Shown: one piece after another, positions 7,026-13,592 of the stretch
Numbering within the stretch: the first letter of the stretch is position 1
Layout: every line of letters begins with the position of its first letter
NCBI GenBank assembly: GCA_955652345.1
Contig: CATPBV010000061.1
Location: forward strand, 1-14,808
Origin: an uncultured Solirubrobacteraceae bacterium
GTDB taxonomy: Bacteria; Actinomycetota; Thermoleophilia; Solirubrobacterales; Solirubrobacteraceae
Length of the DNA: 14,808 nucleotides
Direction of reading: 5' to 3'
Made by a program: the position numbers and the translations under genes
Notes under the pieces: model-generated
What the model saw: the letters and a program-made list of their open reading frames with translations, nothing else
Database searches by the model: none
What the model was told of the DNA's origin: nothing

Positions 7026-7994
7026 CTAAAGCGTGGACCAGATCGTCTCTACGCCTACGAACCCGAGCGCAGCCGCGGTGTTCTGACCCAGGTCCCACTC
7101 ACGCCCGCCGACATACGGCCCGCGGTCGTCGACGACGGCCGTCACGGTGCGCGAGCCGAGGCGAAGCTGCACCTTGGTCCCGCACGGCAGCGTGCGGTTC
7201 GCCACGCCGTAGAACGCGTTGAAGCCGCAGGCGGTGGCGCCGCGGTCGTAATACCACGAAGCGAGGGCCGGGCGAAACACGGTCAGCGCGCCGGCGTGAG
7301 CCGCGAACGGCGCGTTCAGACGGTCGCCTGAGAACCGGACGCGCAACCGCTCGAAACCGAGCGCCTGCGGAACGTAGGAGATCGTGAACGCCCCCCGCGC
7401 GGTCGTGCGACCGCTGGCGAGCGTGTGCCACGTCCTGCCCGACCGGGCCTGAAGACGCACAACGCGACCCCTGACCCCGGGCAGGAGCCGGCCACGCAAG
7501 CTCACGCGGGTGCCGGCGAGGATGTCGATCCGCCGCTGGCGCACTTGTAGCGCCGCATTGACGAGCACACGACGGATGGTGCTCGACGCGGTGCCGGCCT
7601 GAGGGATGGCGCTGACTCCGGCCGTGGCATCGACGACTCGAAGCCTGCCCGACGTCGTCAGCCGTGCGCTCAGCTCGAAGCGAGATCCCCCCGTGGAAGT
7701 CGTCGTGCCGAGCGTCTTCCACGTGGAGCCGCCCGTCGAAGCGAACTGAAGCTCGAGGGTCTGCGGCGTAGGAGCAGTCGGAGCGACGGCGGCGACGAGT
7801 ACTCGATCGCCGTAATCGATCTCCGAGGCGCGAAGCTGAAATGGGAGCGCACCCGGTGGTGCTGACGGCGTGGCGCTCCCCTGCGCCAGTGACTGAGCGG
7901 GTGCCAGAGCGGCTGAGGCTGGGAGCGCGACCATCAGCGCGCCCATTGCCGCTCTTGCCGCGCGCCGGTCACGCATGGCAGCGAAAGCGTCCAT
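7026..7994 (-). CDS. Exported RlpA-like double-psi beta-barrel cell-wall protein
   Basis: This 322-residue protein starts at ATG 7994, six bases after Shine-Dalgarno AGGAGGT. Residues about 8-38 form a signal peptide (basic RDRRAARAA, hydrophobic core, ALAPAQSLAQ). The middle (50-240) is beta-rich and resembles Ig-like wall-protein modules. Residues 244-322 are an RlpA/expansin-like double-psi beta-barrel: ASWYYDRGATACG, NRTLPCGTKV, VVDDRGPYVGGREWDLG and a C-terminal GVETIWSTL. Canonical RlpA has a catalytic His just before RTLP or KTLP (AAHKTLP); here the position is Asn266, and the usual acidic residue before it is not evident. Cys256 and Cys271 may form a disulfide. So glycan-strand cleavage should not be assumed; wall binding or remodelling is the safer call. 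The c-di-AMP riboswitch and CRP-type site upstream fit a cell-wall growth role. Confidence 0.9.
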   Translation of the reverse strand: MDAFAAMRDRRAARAAMGALMVALPASAALAPAQSLAQGSATPSAPPGALPFQLRASEIDYGDRVLVAAVAPTAPTPQTLELQFASTGGSTWKTLGTTTSTGGSRFELSARLTTSGRLRVVDATAGVSAIPQAGTASSTIRRVLVNAALQVRQRRIDILAGTRVSLRGRLLPGVRGRVVRLQARSGRTWHTLASGRTTARGAFTISYVPQALGFERLRVRFSGDRLNAPFAAHAGALTVFRPALASWYYDRGATACGFNAFYGVANRTLPCGTKVQLRLGSRTVTAVVDDRGPYVGGREWDLGQNTAAALGFVGVETIWSTL

Positions 7995-8000
7995 GGAGAA

Positions 8001-8007
8001 ACCTCCT
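8001..8007 (-). promoter_or_regulatory. Shine-Dalgarno of the rlpA-like gene with possible self-hairpin
   Basis: The minus strand reads AGGAGGTTTCTCCATGG, so a near-perfect Shine-Dalgarno lies six bases before the ATG. GGAG and CTCC inside this string can pair (7995-8006), which could partly hide the ribosome site. The stem is only four pairs, so any control role is speculative. Confidence 0.75.
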
Positions 8008-8021
8008 GTCGGTTCTCGGCT

Positions 8022-8199
8022 GTCGCCTACGGGGTTAGCTGACGGGCTCGCGGCACTTCGACCGGACCCTGGATGAGTCCGTCACGTGTCGCTACGGCTG
8101 CGACCCGGTGTCAACCGGGCAACCGATTCGCCCCGGCCAAACGCGATTGAACGCCTGGCAGTGGATCCCCCGCTCGCCCCCGCGCAGGGCGGAAGCGAC
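8022..8199 (-). ncRNA. c-di-AMP riboswitch (ydaO/yuaA type)
   Basis: The minus-strand leader of the rlpA-like gene carries the conserved ydaO elements in order: GGGGGATCC (around 8163-8171), GGGGCGAATCGG (around 8123-8134), and CCCGTCAGCTAACCCCGTAG followed by GCG (8023-8045). The last is almost the consensus CCGUCAGCUAACCUCGUAGGCG. The closing helix P1 can be drawn as GTCGCTT (8193-8199) with AGGCGAC (8022-8028), seven pairs including a G-U. The element ends 14 bases before the Shine-Dalgarno. Family knowledge: this class binds cyclic di-AMP and usually turns expression off, and in Actinobacteria it often precedes rpf and other wall-hydrolase genes. I see no terminator hairpin with a U-run between aptamer and gene, so control by translation or by P1 stability is possible. 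Confidence 0.93.
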
Positions 8200-8225
8200 T
8201 CGGCAGGGCCGAATTGCAGATCGGG

Positions 8226-8231
8226 ACTGTA
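8226..8231 (-). promoter_or_regulatory. Candidate -10 box for the riboswitch leader
   Basis: On the minus strand TACAGT fits the actinobacterial TANNNT -10 pattern. A start about seven bases on (near 8219) would begin transcription 20 bases before the riboswitch and put the CRP-type palindrome centre about 42 bases upstream. There is no good -35 hexamer, as expected of a CRP-dependent class II promoter. This is one hexamer chosen by context. Confidence 0.35.
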
Positions 8232-8250
8232 GCGGGCGACGCCGCTGAGG

Positions 8251-8272
8251 AAGTGTGAGCTTTGTCACACTT
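8251..8272. promoter_or_regulatory. CRP/GlxR-type operator, perfect palindrome
   Basis: AAGTGTGA (8251-8258), spacer GCTTTG, and TCACACTT (8265-8272) make a perfect 8+8 inverted repeat with the exact CRP-family core TGTGA-N6-TCACA. It lies between the hypothetical gene (stop at 8314) and the c-di-AMP riboswitch, upstream of the rlpA-like transcript. CRP-family proteins of Actinobacteria (mycobacterial Crp, GlxR, Streptomyces Crp) bind this core with cAMP. Position suggests activation of the riboswitch transcript. The regulator gene is not in this window. Confidence 0.8.
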
Positions 8273-8313
8273 TGAGGAAGGATTCAGCCCTTACACGAGC
8301 CCGACGCGGATCG

Positions 8314-8784
8314 TCAGCGACCGAGCGGAACCGCGTATCCGGGCGGCAGCACTCGAGAGCCGCACCCAGCGATAGGCCGGCGCGGCAGAACAGGGAGTCC
8401 ATCGCGATACCCGCCGCCAGAGAACTCGAGCACGCGTGTCCGTCCGGCCAAGAACTCGACGCATGGATGCTCCGAGCAGTCCCGGAACAGGGGGCGCGGC
8501 ACGTTCAAGGGCACCAGGCGACCGTGACTCCCATAGAAGCCTCCCCTGATGACGAAGCAGGCTGCTCCGAGCATCGGCCCGCCGGGCTGAATTCGCAAGG
8601 CTCCGGCCCGGAACGCGTGTCTGTGCTCCATCCGCTCTCGTCGAACGGTCAGCCGTTCGCCCCGGGCGGCGCGATCTCGGTGGGCCTGCGCGGTTCCCGA
8701 GAGGCGCCAGGCCGCGAGTCCGCCGAGCAGAGCGATCGCGATGGCAAGGAACAACAGGCGCCGATGGTCGTGAACCAGCTTCAT
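8314..8784 (-). CDS. Hypothetical membrane-anchored protein
   Basis: This 156-residue frame starts at ATG 8784 with MKLVHDHRRLLFLAIAIALL, a basic start followed by a hydrophobic segment (about 10-28). It is a signal anchor or signal peptide, so the rest should lie outside the cytoplasm. The remainder is rich in Arg, Gly and Pro and has four cysteines (76, 103, 108, 141), which could form two disulfides. I recognise no domain. The frame is favoured over the overlapping plus-strand frame because of its clear export segment and its fit between neighbours. Only a weak ribosome site (GGGGTAG) is seen. It lies upstream of the CRP site and riboswitch on the same strand and is divergent from the acyltransferase gene. 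Confidence 0.6.
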   Translation of the reverse strand: MKLVHDHRRLLFLAIAIALLGGLAAWRLSGTAQAHRDRAARGERLTVRRERMEHRHAFRAGALRIQPGGPMLGAACFVIRGGFYGSHGRLVPLNVPRPLFRDCSEHPCVEFLAGRTRVLEFSGGGYRDGLPVLPRRPIAGCGSRVLPPGYAVPLGR

Positions 8785-8888
8785 CGCTACCCCTACTACG
8801 AACGATTCGCCCGGGCGTCACACGATGCGTCCGGCGGTGCGGCAATCGCATCCGGTCGACCCCGACCAAGCCTGCAAGAATCTGGCTC

Positions 8889-10346
8889 GTGGCCACCCTC
8901 GACCGGCTGACCGGGCTCGACGCCTCGTTTCTGCACCTAGAGCGCGACACCGCGCACATGCACGTCGCCGGCTGCGCCGTTTTCGAGGGTGCGGCGCCCG
9001 CGTACGAGGAGCTGCTCGAACACATCTACTCGCGGCTTCATCTGGTACCCCGCTACCGGCAGCGCCTCGCGTTCGTGCCGCTGAACCAGGGACGGCCGGT
9101 GTGGGTCGACGATCCGCATTTCCAGCTTCGATACCACGTGCGCCACACCGCGCTCCCCCGGCCGCGGGGCGAGGAACAGCTCAAGCGCCTGGCCGGGAGG
9201 GTTTTCTCGCAGCAGCTGGATCGAAGCAGACCCCTGTGGGAGCTGTGGCTCGTCGAGGCGCTCGCCGGGGATCGCTTCGCACTGCTCTCGAAGACCCATC
9301 ACGCGCTCGTCGACGGGGTCTCTGGGGTGGACATCGCCACCGTGCTGTTCGACTCCTCGCCGGACCCGATGCCGGTAGCGCCCCCCGATCACGAGTGGGC
9401 GTCGCGACCACTCCCGAGCGACGCGCAGCTGCTCGCCGGCGCCCTGCTCGAGCGCGCCATCGTTCCAGCGGAGATAGTGCGCGGCGTGCGCGCAGCGCTC
9501 CGAGGTCCCCTCGGGGTGGCAAACCGCGCGCGAGCTGGCCTGGCGGGCGTCCGAGCGATGGCATCCGCAGGCCTGCAGGCGGCACCGCCCAGCCCGTTCA
9601 ACGTCCGGATCGGCCCGCATCGGCGCTTCACCTGGGTCAACGCGAGCCTCGGAGAATTCAAGGCGATCAAGAACAAGTTCGGGGTCACGGTCAACGACGT
9701 CGTGCTGGCGGTCGTGGCGGGGGCGCTGGGGCGCTACATGCGCTTGCACGGGCACGAGACCGAAGGCCTCGAGCTGCGGGCGATGGTTCCGGTCTCGGTT
9801 CGGGCAGACATCGAACGCGGGGCGCTCGGCAACCGCGTCGCGGCGATGTGGGCTCCCCTGCCCGTTGGACTGACAAATCCCGTCGAGCGCCTCGTGACCG
9901 TCAGCCAGGCGATGGACACCATCAAGGACTCTGGACAGGCGGTGGGTGCCCAGGTGCTCACCCGGCTGTCCGGCTTTGCTCCTCCGACGATCATGGCCCA
10001 GGCAGCGCGGCTACAGGCGCGCCAGCGGCTGTTCAACGTTGTCGTGACCAACGTGCCTGGTCCACAGCATCCCCTGTACATGCTCGGGCGCGAGCTCGAG
10101 ATGATGTTGCCGATGGTCCCGCTTGCCGAGAACACCGCGCTCGGGATCGCGATCCTGAGCTACAACGGCCAGCTCAACTTCGGCCTGGTCGCGGACTTCG
10201 ATGCGCTGCCCGACGTGGAGCGCCTGGCGCAGGAGCTTCGCGCGTCGATCCGCGAGACGCTCGACGCCGCTCAGGCCTCGAACGGCCACCGAAGCGGCGA
10301 TCGACGGCGCTCCCGGCCGCAGCGTGCGGTGCGCGCCGCGGAGTGA
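8889..10346 (+). CDS. Wax ester synthase/diacylglycerol acyltransferase (WS/DGAT)
   Basis: This 485-residue enzyme starts at GTG 8889 and reads MATLDRLTGLDASFLHLE, the usual start of the family. The catalytic HHALVDG motif (HHxxxDG) is at residues 137-143. PLWELWLVE (115-123), TVNDVVLAVVAGAL and GNRVAAMWAPLPVG in the C-terminal half, and NVVVTNVPGP are further family landmarks. The enzyme transfers an acyl group from acyl-CoA to a long-chain alcohol or to diacylglycerol, making wax esters or triacylglycerol storage lipid at the inner membrane face. The length is normal. The stop overlaps the next start as GTGA, so the two genes are coupled. Substrate preference cannot be told from sequence. 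Confidence 0.94.
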   Translation: MATLDRLTGLDASFLHLERDTAHMHVAGCAVFEGAAPAYEELLEHIYSRLHLVPRYRQRLAFVPLNQGRPVWVDDPHFQLRYHVRHTALPRPRGEEQLKRLAGRVFSQQLDRSRPLWELWLVEALAGDRFALLSKTHHALVDGVSGVDIATVLFDSSPDPMPVAPPDHEWASRPLPSDAQLLAGALLERAIVPAEIVRGVRAALRGPLGVANRARAGLAGVRAMASAGLQAAPPSPFNVRIGPHRRFTWVNASLGEFKAIKNKFGVTVNDVVLAVVAGALGRYMRLHGHETEGLELRAMVPVSVRADIERGALGNRVAAMWAPLPVGLTNPVERLVTVSQAMDTIKDSGQAVGAQVLTRLSGFAPPTIMAQAARLQARQRLFNVVVTNVPGPQHPLYMLGRELEMMLPMVPLAENTALGIAILSYNGQLNFGLVADFDALPDVERLAQELRASIRETLDAAQASNGHRSGDRRRSRPQRAVRAAE

Positions 10347-10897
10347 GGCTCGCATTCACGACGCTCGAGCGGATCGCGGTCGTCCTCGCGTCGCTGGTGC
10401 TCTCGATCGGGTTGATCGCGCTGCTCTCAGGGTTCTTCGCCGGGCGCGACCAGGCGGGGGTCTCAGGCGGCCAGCACGGTCCCGGCGAGGCGTTCGCTGA
10501 TCAGGGTTCGGCGCTGCTTGCGCCCGGGCAGCCGCGCCCGGGCTACGACTCAAACCCTCCCACGAGCGGCGCGCATGCTCCTCAGCCCGTGTTGCGCGAC
10601 GGCGCGCAACTGACCGACGACCAGCTGCTTTCAGCGCTGGCCCTCGGGGACGTGGTCATCATTTACGCCGCGCCGGCACCCCCACCGGGACTGCGAACGC
10701 TCGCCACCGCCGTCGCCAGCCCGTTCAGCCCCGCGCTCGCGGCCGCGGGACAAGCTGTGATCCTCGCCCGCCGGACCGGCACGACGGGCCTGATCGGCCT
10801 CGCGTGGGCTCATATGGCCCGTGTCACCGGGCCACAGGATCCCCTTCTACGCCAGTTTGCGGCGTTCTGGCTGGGCCGCGGCGCACCCCGGCGCTGA
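10343..10897 (+). CDS. DUF3105-like single-pass membrane protein, degenerate core
   Basis: The GTG at 10343 overlaps the WS/DGAT stop (GTGA, 10343-10346), giving 184 residues. One membrane segment lies at 11-33 (IAVVLASLVLSIGLIALLSG), with the rest probably outside. Residues 68-78 read GYDSNPPTSGAH, the signature of DUF3105. Typical DUF3105 proteins then have a His-rich HxLEHGGV segment before the strand VVIxY; here the place reads LLSALALGDVVIIYAAP, so those histidines are missing. LIGLAWAHMARV near 150-161 matches the late AW segment. The family has no established function that I know of. Loss of the histidines suggests a changed or lost ligand-binding site. Coupling to the acyltransferase implies co-expression. 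Confidence 0.8.
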   Translation: MRLAFTTLERIAVVLASLVLSIGLIALLSGFFAGRDQAGVSGGQHGPGEAFADQGSALLAPGQPRPGYDSNPPTSGAHAPQPVLRDGAQLTDDQLLSALALGDVVIIYAAPAPPPGLRTLATAVASPFSPALAAAGQAVILARRTGTTGLIGLAWAHMARVTGPQDPLLRQFAAFWLGRGAPRR

Positions 10898-10924
10898 TGC
10901 CGCGTTCCTTGACGGCGTGAGCGC
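10891..10924. terminator. Candidate bidirectional hairpin between convergent genes
   Basis: GCGCT (10891-10895) pairs with AGCGC (10920-10924), and inside it AT-GCCG pairs with CGGC-GT across one G-G mismatch, leaving a 10-base loop. The hairpin spans both stop codons of the convergent DUF3105-like and thioesterase genes. There is no long T-run, so termination is only suggested. Confidence 0.4.
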
Positions 10925-11346
10925 TACGGGCTTCGCACGGCGATTGTCACCCGCGAGAGCACGCACAGGCGGCCCTGATCGTCGGTGATCTCGACCTCCC
11001 AGACCCAGGTCGTCCGGCCCCGGTGCTTGGCGATCGCCGTAGCGTGAATCGTGCCCTCCCGGATCGGGCGCAGGAAGCTCGTCTGATTCGACATCCCGAC
11101 GGCCACGCTCCCCTCCGGGACCACTCGGTAAGCCGTTCCCCACGACGCCAGGCTCTCGGCGATCGCGGCATACACCCCGCCATGCACGAGCGCGGTCGGC
11201 TGTAGAAGCTCATCGCGCACCGGCACTCGCCCGCCGACGCGCGCGTCCGACAGCTCGGTCAGCGACAGGCCGAGGATCCCTTCGAAGCCATGGGTCATCT
11301 CCATCGGAAGGTCGATCTCCAGCCCGAATGGCGTCTCAGCGCTCAC
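10924..11346 (-). CDS. PaaI-family hotdog thioesterase
   Basis: This 140-residue single hotdog-fold protein starts at GTG 11346; in-frame ATGs at 11304 and 11298 are alternatives. The central helix reads LVHGGVYAAIAESLASWG. Gln49, His55-Gly56 and Glu64 have the same spacing as the catalytic Gln58, His64-Gly65 and Glu73 of the Arthrobacter-type 4-hydroxybenzoyl-CoA thioesterase, and Ser68 replaces its Thr77. The later strands (VGMSNQTSFLRPIREGTIHA, TTWVWEVEITDDQG) are typical of the PaaI/YbdB group. It should hydrolyse acyl- or aryl-CoA in the cytoplasm; the substrate is unknown. It converges on the lipid-synthesis pair and diverges from the sigma/anti-sigma-like gene. Confidence 0.9.
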   Translation of the reverse strand: MSAETPFGLEIDLPMEMTHGFEGILGLSLTELSDARVGGRVPVRDELLQPTALVHGGVYAAIAESLASWGTAYRVVPEGSVAVGMSNQTSFLRPIREGTIHATAIAKHRGRTTWVWEVEITDDQGRLCVLSRVTIAVRSP

Positions 11347-11461
11347 CGGCGGAGCACTTTAGTCGCCGCTGCTCGGAGAGGCCGGTGCCGTCGCAGCCAG
11401 TCTGGAGCGCGAGCCGCCACCCGCGGCACCGGCACGACCGCTTCTCTACGCTAACGATCCG

Positions 11462-12448
11462 ATGGCCTCGCTCGACACACTGCCCGGCGATCAGCGCGCG
11501 GTGCTGGAGCTCGTCGTGCGGCGGGGGCGCGGCTACGACGAGATCGAGCGGCTGCTGTCGATCGACCGCACGGCTGTTCGCGCCCGCGCGCTGGCGGCGC
11601 TCGATGCGCTCGGGCCGCCGACGAGCGTCCCGGCCGCGCGCCGGGCGCTGCTCGCTGACTACCTCCTCGGACAGCTTCCGCCTCGCGTCAGCGACGAGGT
11701 CCGCCGCCGCCTGTCGGAGTCCCCGGAGGAGCGTGCCTGGGCTAGCGCGATCGAGTCCGAGCTGGCGCCCGTGGCGTCCGAGCCGCTGCCCGAGATCCCG
11801 TCCGAGCCGATGCTCGAGCTCCCGTCCAAGCCTGTGGCGGCTCGGGAGCCGCCCAGCCCAGCGGTCCCGCCATCCGAGCCGCCGGGCTCAGAGCCTGCGG
11901 AACGACCGGCGTCGAGGCTCGGCGGCGCCGTGCTCCTCGGGGCCGGGGCCTTGGTTGCGATCGCCGTGGTCGTGTTCCTGATCACCCGCGGGTCGGATCA
12001 GCCGCCGGCAAGCGCCCAGTCGCGAACGAGTTCAACCGTCGCCGCAGCGCCCTCCAGTGGCGCCGCGGGCTCGACGCCGACCACCACCAGCACCGCCACG
12101 AAGGTCCTCGGGCAGGTTCTGATGTTCCCCCCGGGAGGGAAGGGCAAGGCCAAGGGGGCCGCAGCCGTCGTGGCTGTCGGCACCACCGACGTGGTCGAGC
12201 TCGCGGCCTACGGGCTGGCTGCGAACAAGCACAACGTCTACGCAGTGTGGCTGTACAACTCCCACAGCGATGAGTTCCGTGTCGGCTACTACACCCCGGG
12301 CGTCGGCCGCGACGGCCGCCTCCTCGCTCGGAGCGTATTGCCGGCGAACGCGGCGCACTACAAGCATCTCCTACTGGCGCTCGAGCCCGAGCCTGCCCCG
12401 AACCGGCCGACGAACATCGTCCTCCAAGGCGCCTTGAGCATCCGTTGA
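11462..12448 (+). CDS. Membrane protein joining a sigma region 4-like HTH to an RskA-like anti-sigma domain
   Basis: The 328-residue protein starts at ATG 11462. Residues 1-50 (LDTLPGDQRAVLELVVRRGR, YDEIERLLSIDRTAVRARAL) read like the region 4.2 helix-turn-helix of an ECF sigma factor. Residues 60-100 (LLADYLLGQLPPRVSDEVRR) resemble the start of RskA-type anti-sigma domains but lack the zinc ligands. A Pro/Glu-rich linker with SEP-type repeats fills 101-150. One membrane span is at 153-175 (GGAVLLGAGALVAIAVVVFL). After a Ser/Thr-rich stretch the outside part (215-328) has the RskA fold pattern: YAVWLYNS, a GYYTPGVGRDG segment and LALEPEPAPNRPTNIVLQG. It is probably a membrane-tied regulator or signal receptor. 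No classical sigma region 2 is present, and no partner sigma gene is adjacent. The ribosome site is weak. Confidence 0.75.
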   Translation: MASLDTLPGDQRAVLELVVRRGRGYDEIERLLSIDRTAVRARALAALDALGPPTSVPAARRALLADYLLGQLPPRVSDEVRRRLSESPEERAWASAIESELAPVASEPLPEIPSEPMLELPSKPVAAREPPSPAVPPSEPPGSEPAERPASRLGGAVLLGAGALVAIAVVVFLITRGSDQPPASAQSRTSSTVAAAPSSGAAGSTPTTTSTATKVLGQVLMFPPGGKGKAKGAAAVVAVGTTDVVELAAYGLAANKHNVYAVWLYNSHSDEFRVGYYTPGVGRDGRLLARSVLPANAAHYKHLLLALEPEPAPNRPTNIVLQGALSIR

Positions 12449-12554
12449 TCGGCGCCCACGCCTCCGCCGGCCTGGCGTCCCGCCGCGCTGACTACGCGTC
12501 GAGCTCACTGCTCGGACATCCGCGCGCCGAGCGCAGCTGGGCGGGTGCCTTCGG

Positions 12555-13052
12555 TCAGGGAGCGCAGGTCCGCGCGAGGCCATCGAGCGCCTCGTCGAGC
12601 TTGCGAGCGGTCGCGCGCCGCATCATCAACCCGCCGGTGCGTGAGTACCCGCGGAGCTTCTGCCGCTGGACGATCGTCACCAGCGTCCCGCCGTCGGTTG
12701 GGCTGAGCGTGACGTCGATGGTCGACTCTGAGAACACCCGCTCGAACGGTGTGCCGGCGAGGTCCTGGGCCCAGCAGCGCCGGCACGGTGGCTCGGACAC
12801 GAGCAGATGAAAGTCGGCGCGCACCGGGCGTCCGCGCTTGGTGACGAACACCTGCGTCCAGCGATCCTCGTCGGCGTCCTCGACTCGCTTGGTCCCCGGC
12901 CACCAGCGGCGCAGCTGGTGCGGATCGGCGAGCACTTCCCAGACGCGCTTCTGGGAAGCGGGCACAGTCCGCTTCCTGACCATCCCTGAGGTCAAACCGT
13001 GACGCGGCCCGTCGTCCCTGGGGCCCATCAGATTGCGTGGGAGGAAGGACAT
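12555..13052 (-). CDS. SRPBCC (START-like/polyketide cyclase) superfamily protein
   Basis: This 165-residue protein starts at ATG 13052, which shares a base with the apt stop (TGATG). A second possible start is ATG 12983 (MVRKRTVPASQKRVWEVLAD), where the fold itself begins. The motif VPASQKRVWEVLADPHQLRRWWPGTKRVE is typical of the first strand and helices of SRPBCC proteins, which have a deep hydrophobic cavity. A long C-terminal helix is formed by MMRRATARKLDEALDGLA. Cys90 and Cys93 form a CxxC pair, unusual for the family. Ligand or activity cannot be inferred. It is the last gene of the garA-like/ftsR/apt operon. Confidence 0.82.
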   Translation of the reverse strand: MSFLPRNLMGPRDDGPRHGLTSGMVRKRTVPASQKRVWEVLADPHQLRRWWPGTKRVEDADEDRWTQVFVTKRGRPVRADFHLLVSEPPCRRCWAQDLAGTPFERVFSESTIDVTLSPTDGGTLVTIVQRQKLRGYSRTGGLMMRRATARKLDEALDGLARTCAP

Positions 13053-13579
13053 CAGCTCGGATAGTCGATCAGCGCGTAGGCGTCGTGCGGTTCGAGCCTC
13101 GCCCGGCCAGCCAGGAAGCTCAGCTCGATCACGAACGCGCAGCCCGCGACCTCCCCACCGAGGCTGCCGACGAGGTCGCACAGCGCGCGTGCGGTCCCAC
13201 CCGTGGCGAGCAGATCGTCGTGCACCAGCACCGAGGCGCCTCCGGCGAGCGCGTCAGCATGGACCTCGAGCGCGTCGATCCCGTACTCGAGCGCGTACTC
13301 GGCGGCAATCGTGTCGTGCGGCAGCTTGCCTGGCTTGCGCGCTGGAACGAAACCAGCGCCGAGCTGCCGGGCGATAGCCCCGCCGAGGATGAACCCCCTG
13401 GCCTCCGCGGCCACCACGAGATCGATCCCGAGTGGCTCCGCGTAGGCAGTGAGCCCGGCCACGGCGGCGTCGAGGGCGATCGGATCGAGCAACAGCGGCG
13501 TGATGTCCTTGAACACGATCCCCGGCCGGGGGAAGTCGGGGATGTCGCGCACGAAGCTGCGCAGATCCAAGGACGTCAT
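13052..13579 (-). CDS. apt: Adenine phosphoribosyltransferase
   Basis: This 175-residue type I phosphoribosyltransferase converts adenine and PRPP to AMP in purine salvage. The N-terminal hood reads IPDFPRPGIVFKDITPLL, which is diagnostic for Apt. VAAEARGFILGGAIA (56-70) and ARKPGKLP (80-87) are the Apt substrate loops. The PRPP-binding motif is VLVHDDLLATGGTA (117-130), with the adjacent Asp pair and the glycine/threonine loop intact. The length is standard. It starts at ATG 13579, 13 bp after the FtsR-like stop, and its own stop overlaps the SRPBCC start, so it is within the operon. Confidence 0.96.
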   Translation of the reverse strand: MTSLDLRSFVRDIPDFPRPGIVFKDITPLLLDPIALDAAVAGLTAYAEPLGIDLVVAAEARGFILGGAIARQLGAGFVPARKPGKLPHDTIAAEYALEYGIDALEVHADALAGGASVLVHDDLLATGGTARALCDLVGSLGGEVAGCAFVIELSFLAGRARLEPHDAYALIDYPS

Positions 13580-13592
13580 GGCCCAGCCCGGC

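Noticed and set aside
6967..7098. Longer N-terminus for DinB
   Set aside because: The extension crosses the 16-bp hairpin and the end of the rlpA-like gene and is Arg-rich; DinB homologues begin just before the HLDMDAFYVSVE motif.
8272..8910. Plus-strand frame of 212 codons opposite the hypothetical membrane protein
   Set aside because: It starts inside the CRP-type palindrome, overlaps the start of the WS/DGAT gene, and has no domain or export signal, unlike the minus-strand frame.
8825..10342. Long plus-strand open frame upstream of and in frame with the DUF3105-like gene
   Set aside because: It overlaps the WS/DGAT gene in another frame and reads as Arg/Pro-rich low-complexity protein, typical of a GC-rich shadow; only the part from 10343 has a real domain.
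12509..12533. GCTCGG/CCGAGC hairpin between the convergent sigma/anti-sigma-like and SRPBCC genes
   Set aside because: A six- to seven-pair stem with an 11-base loop and no T-run is common by chance at this GC content.
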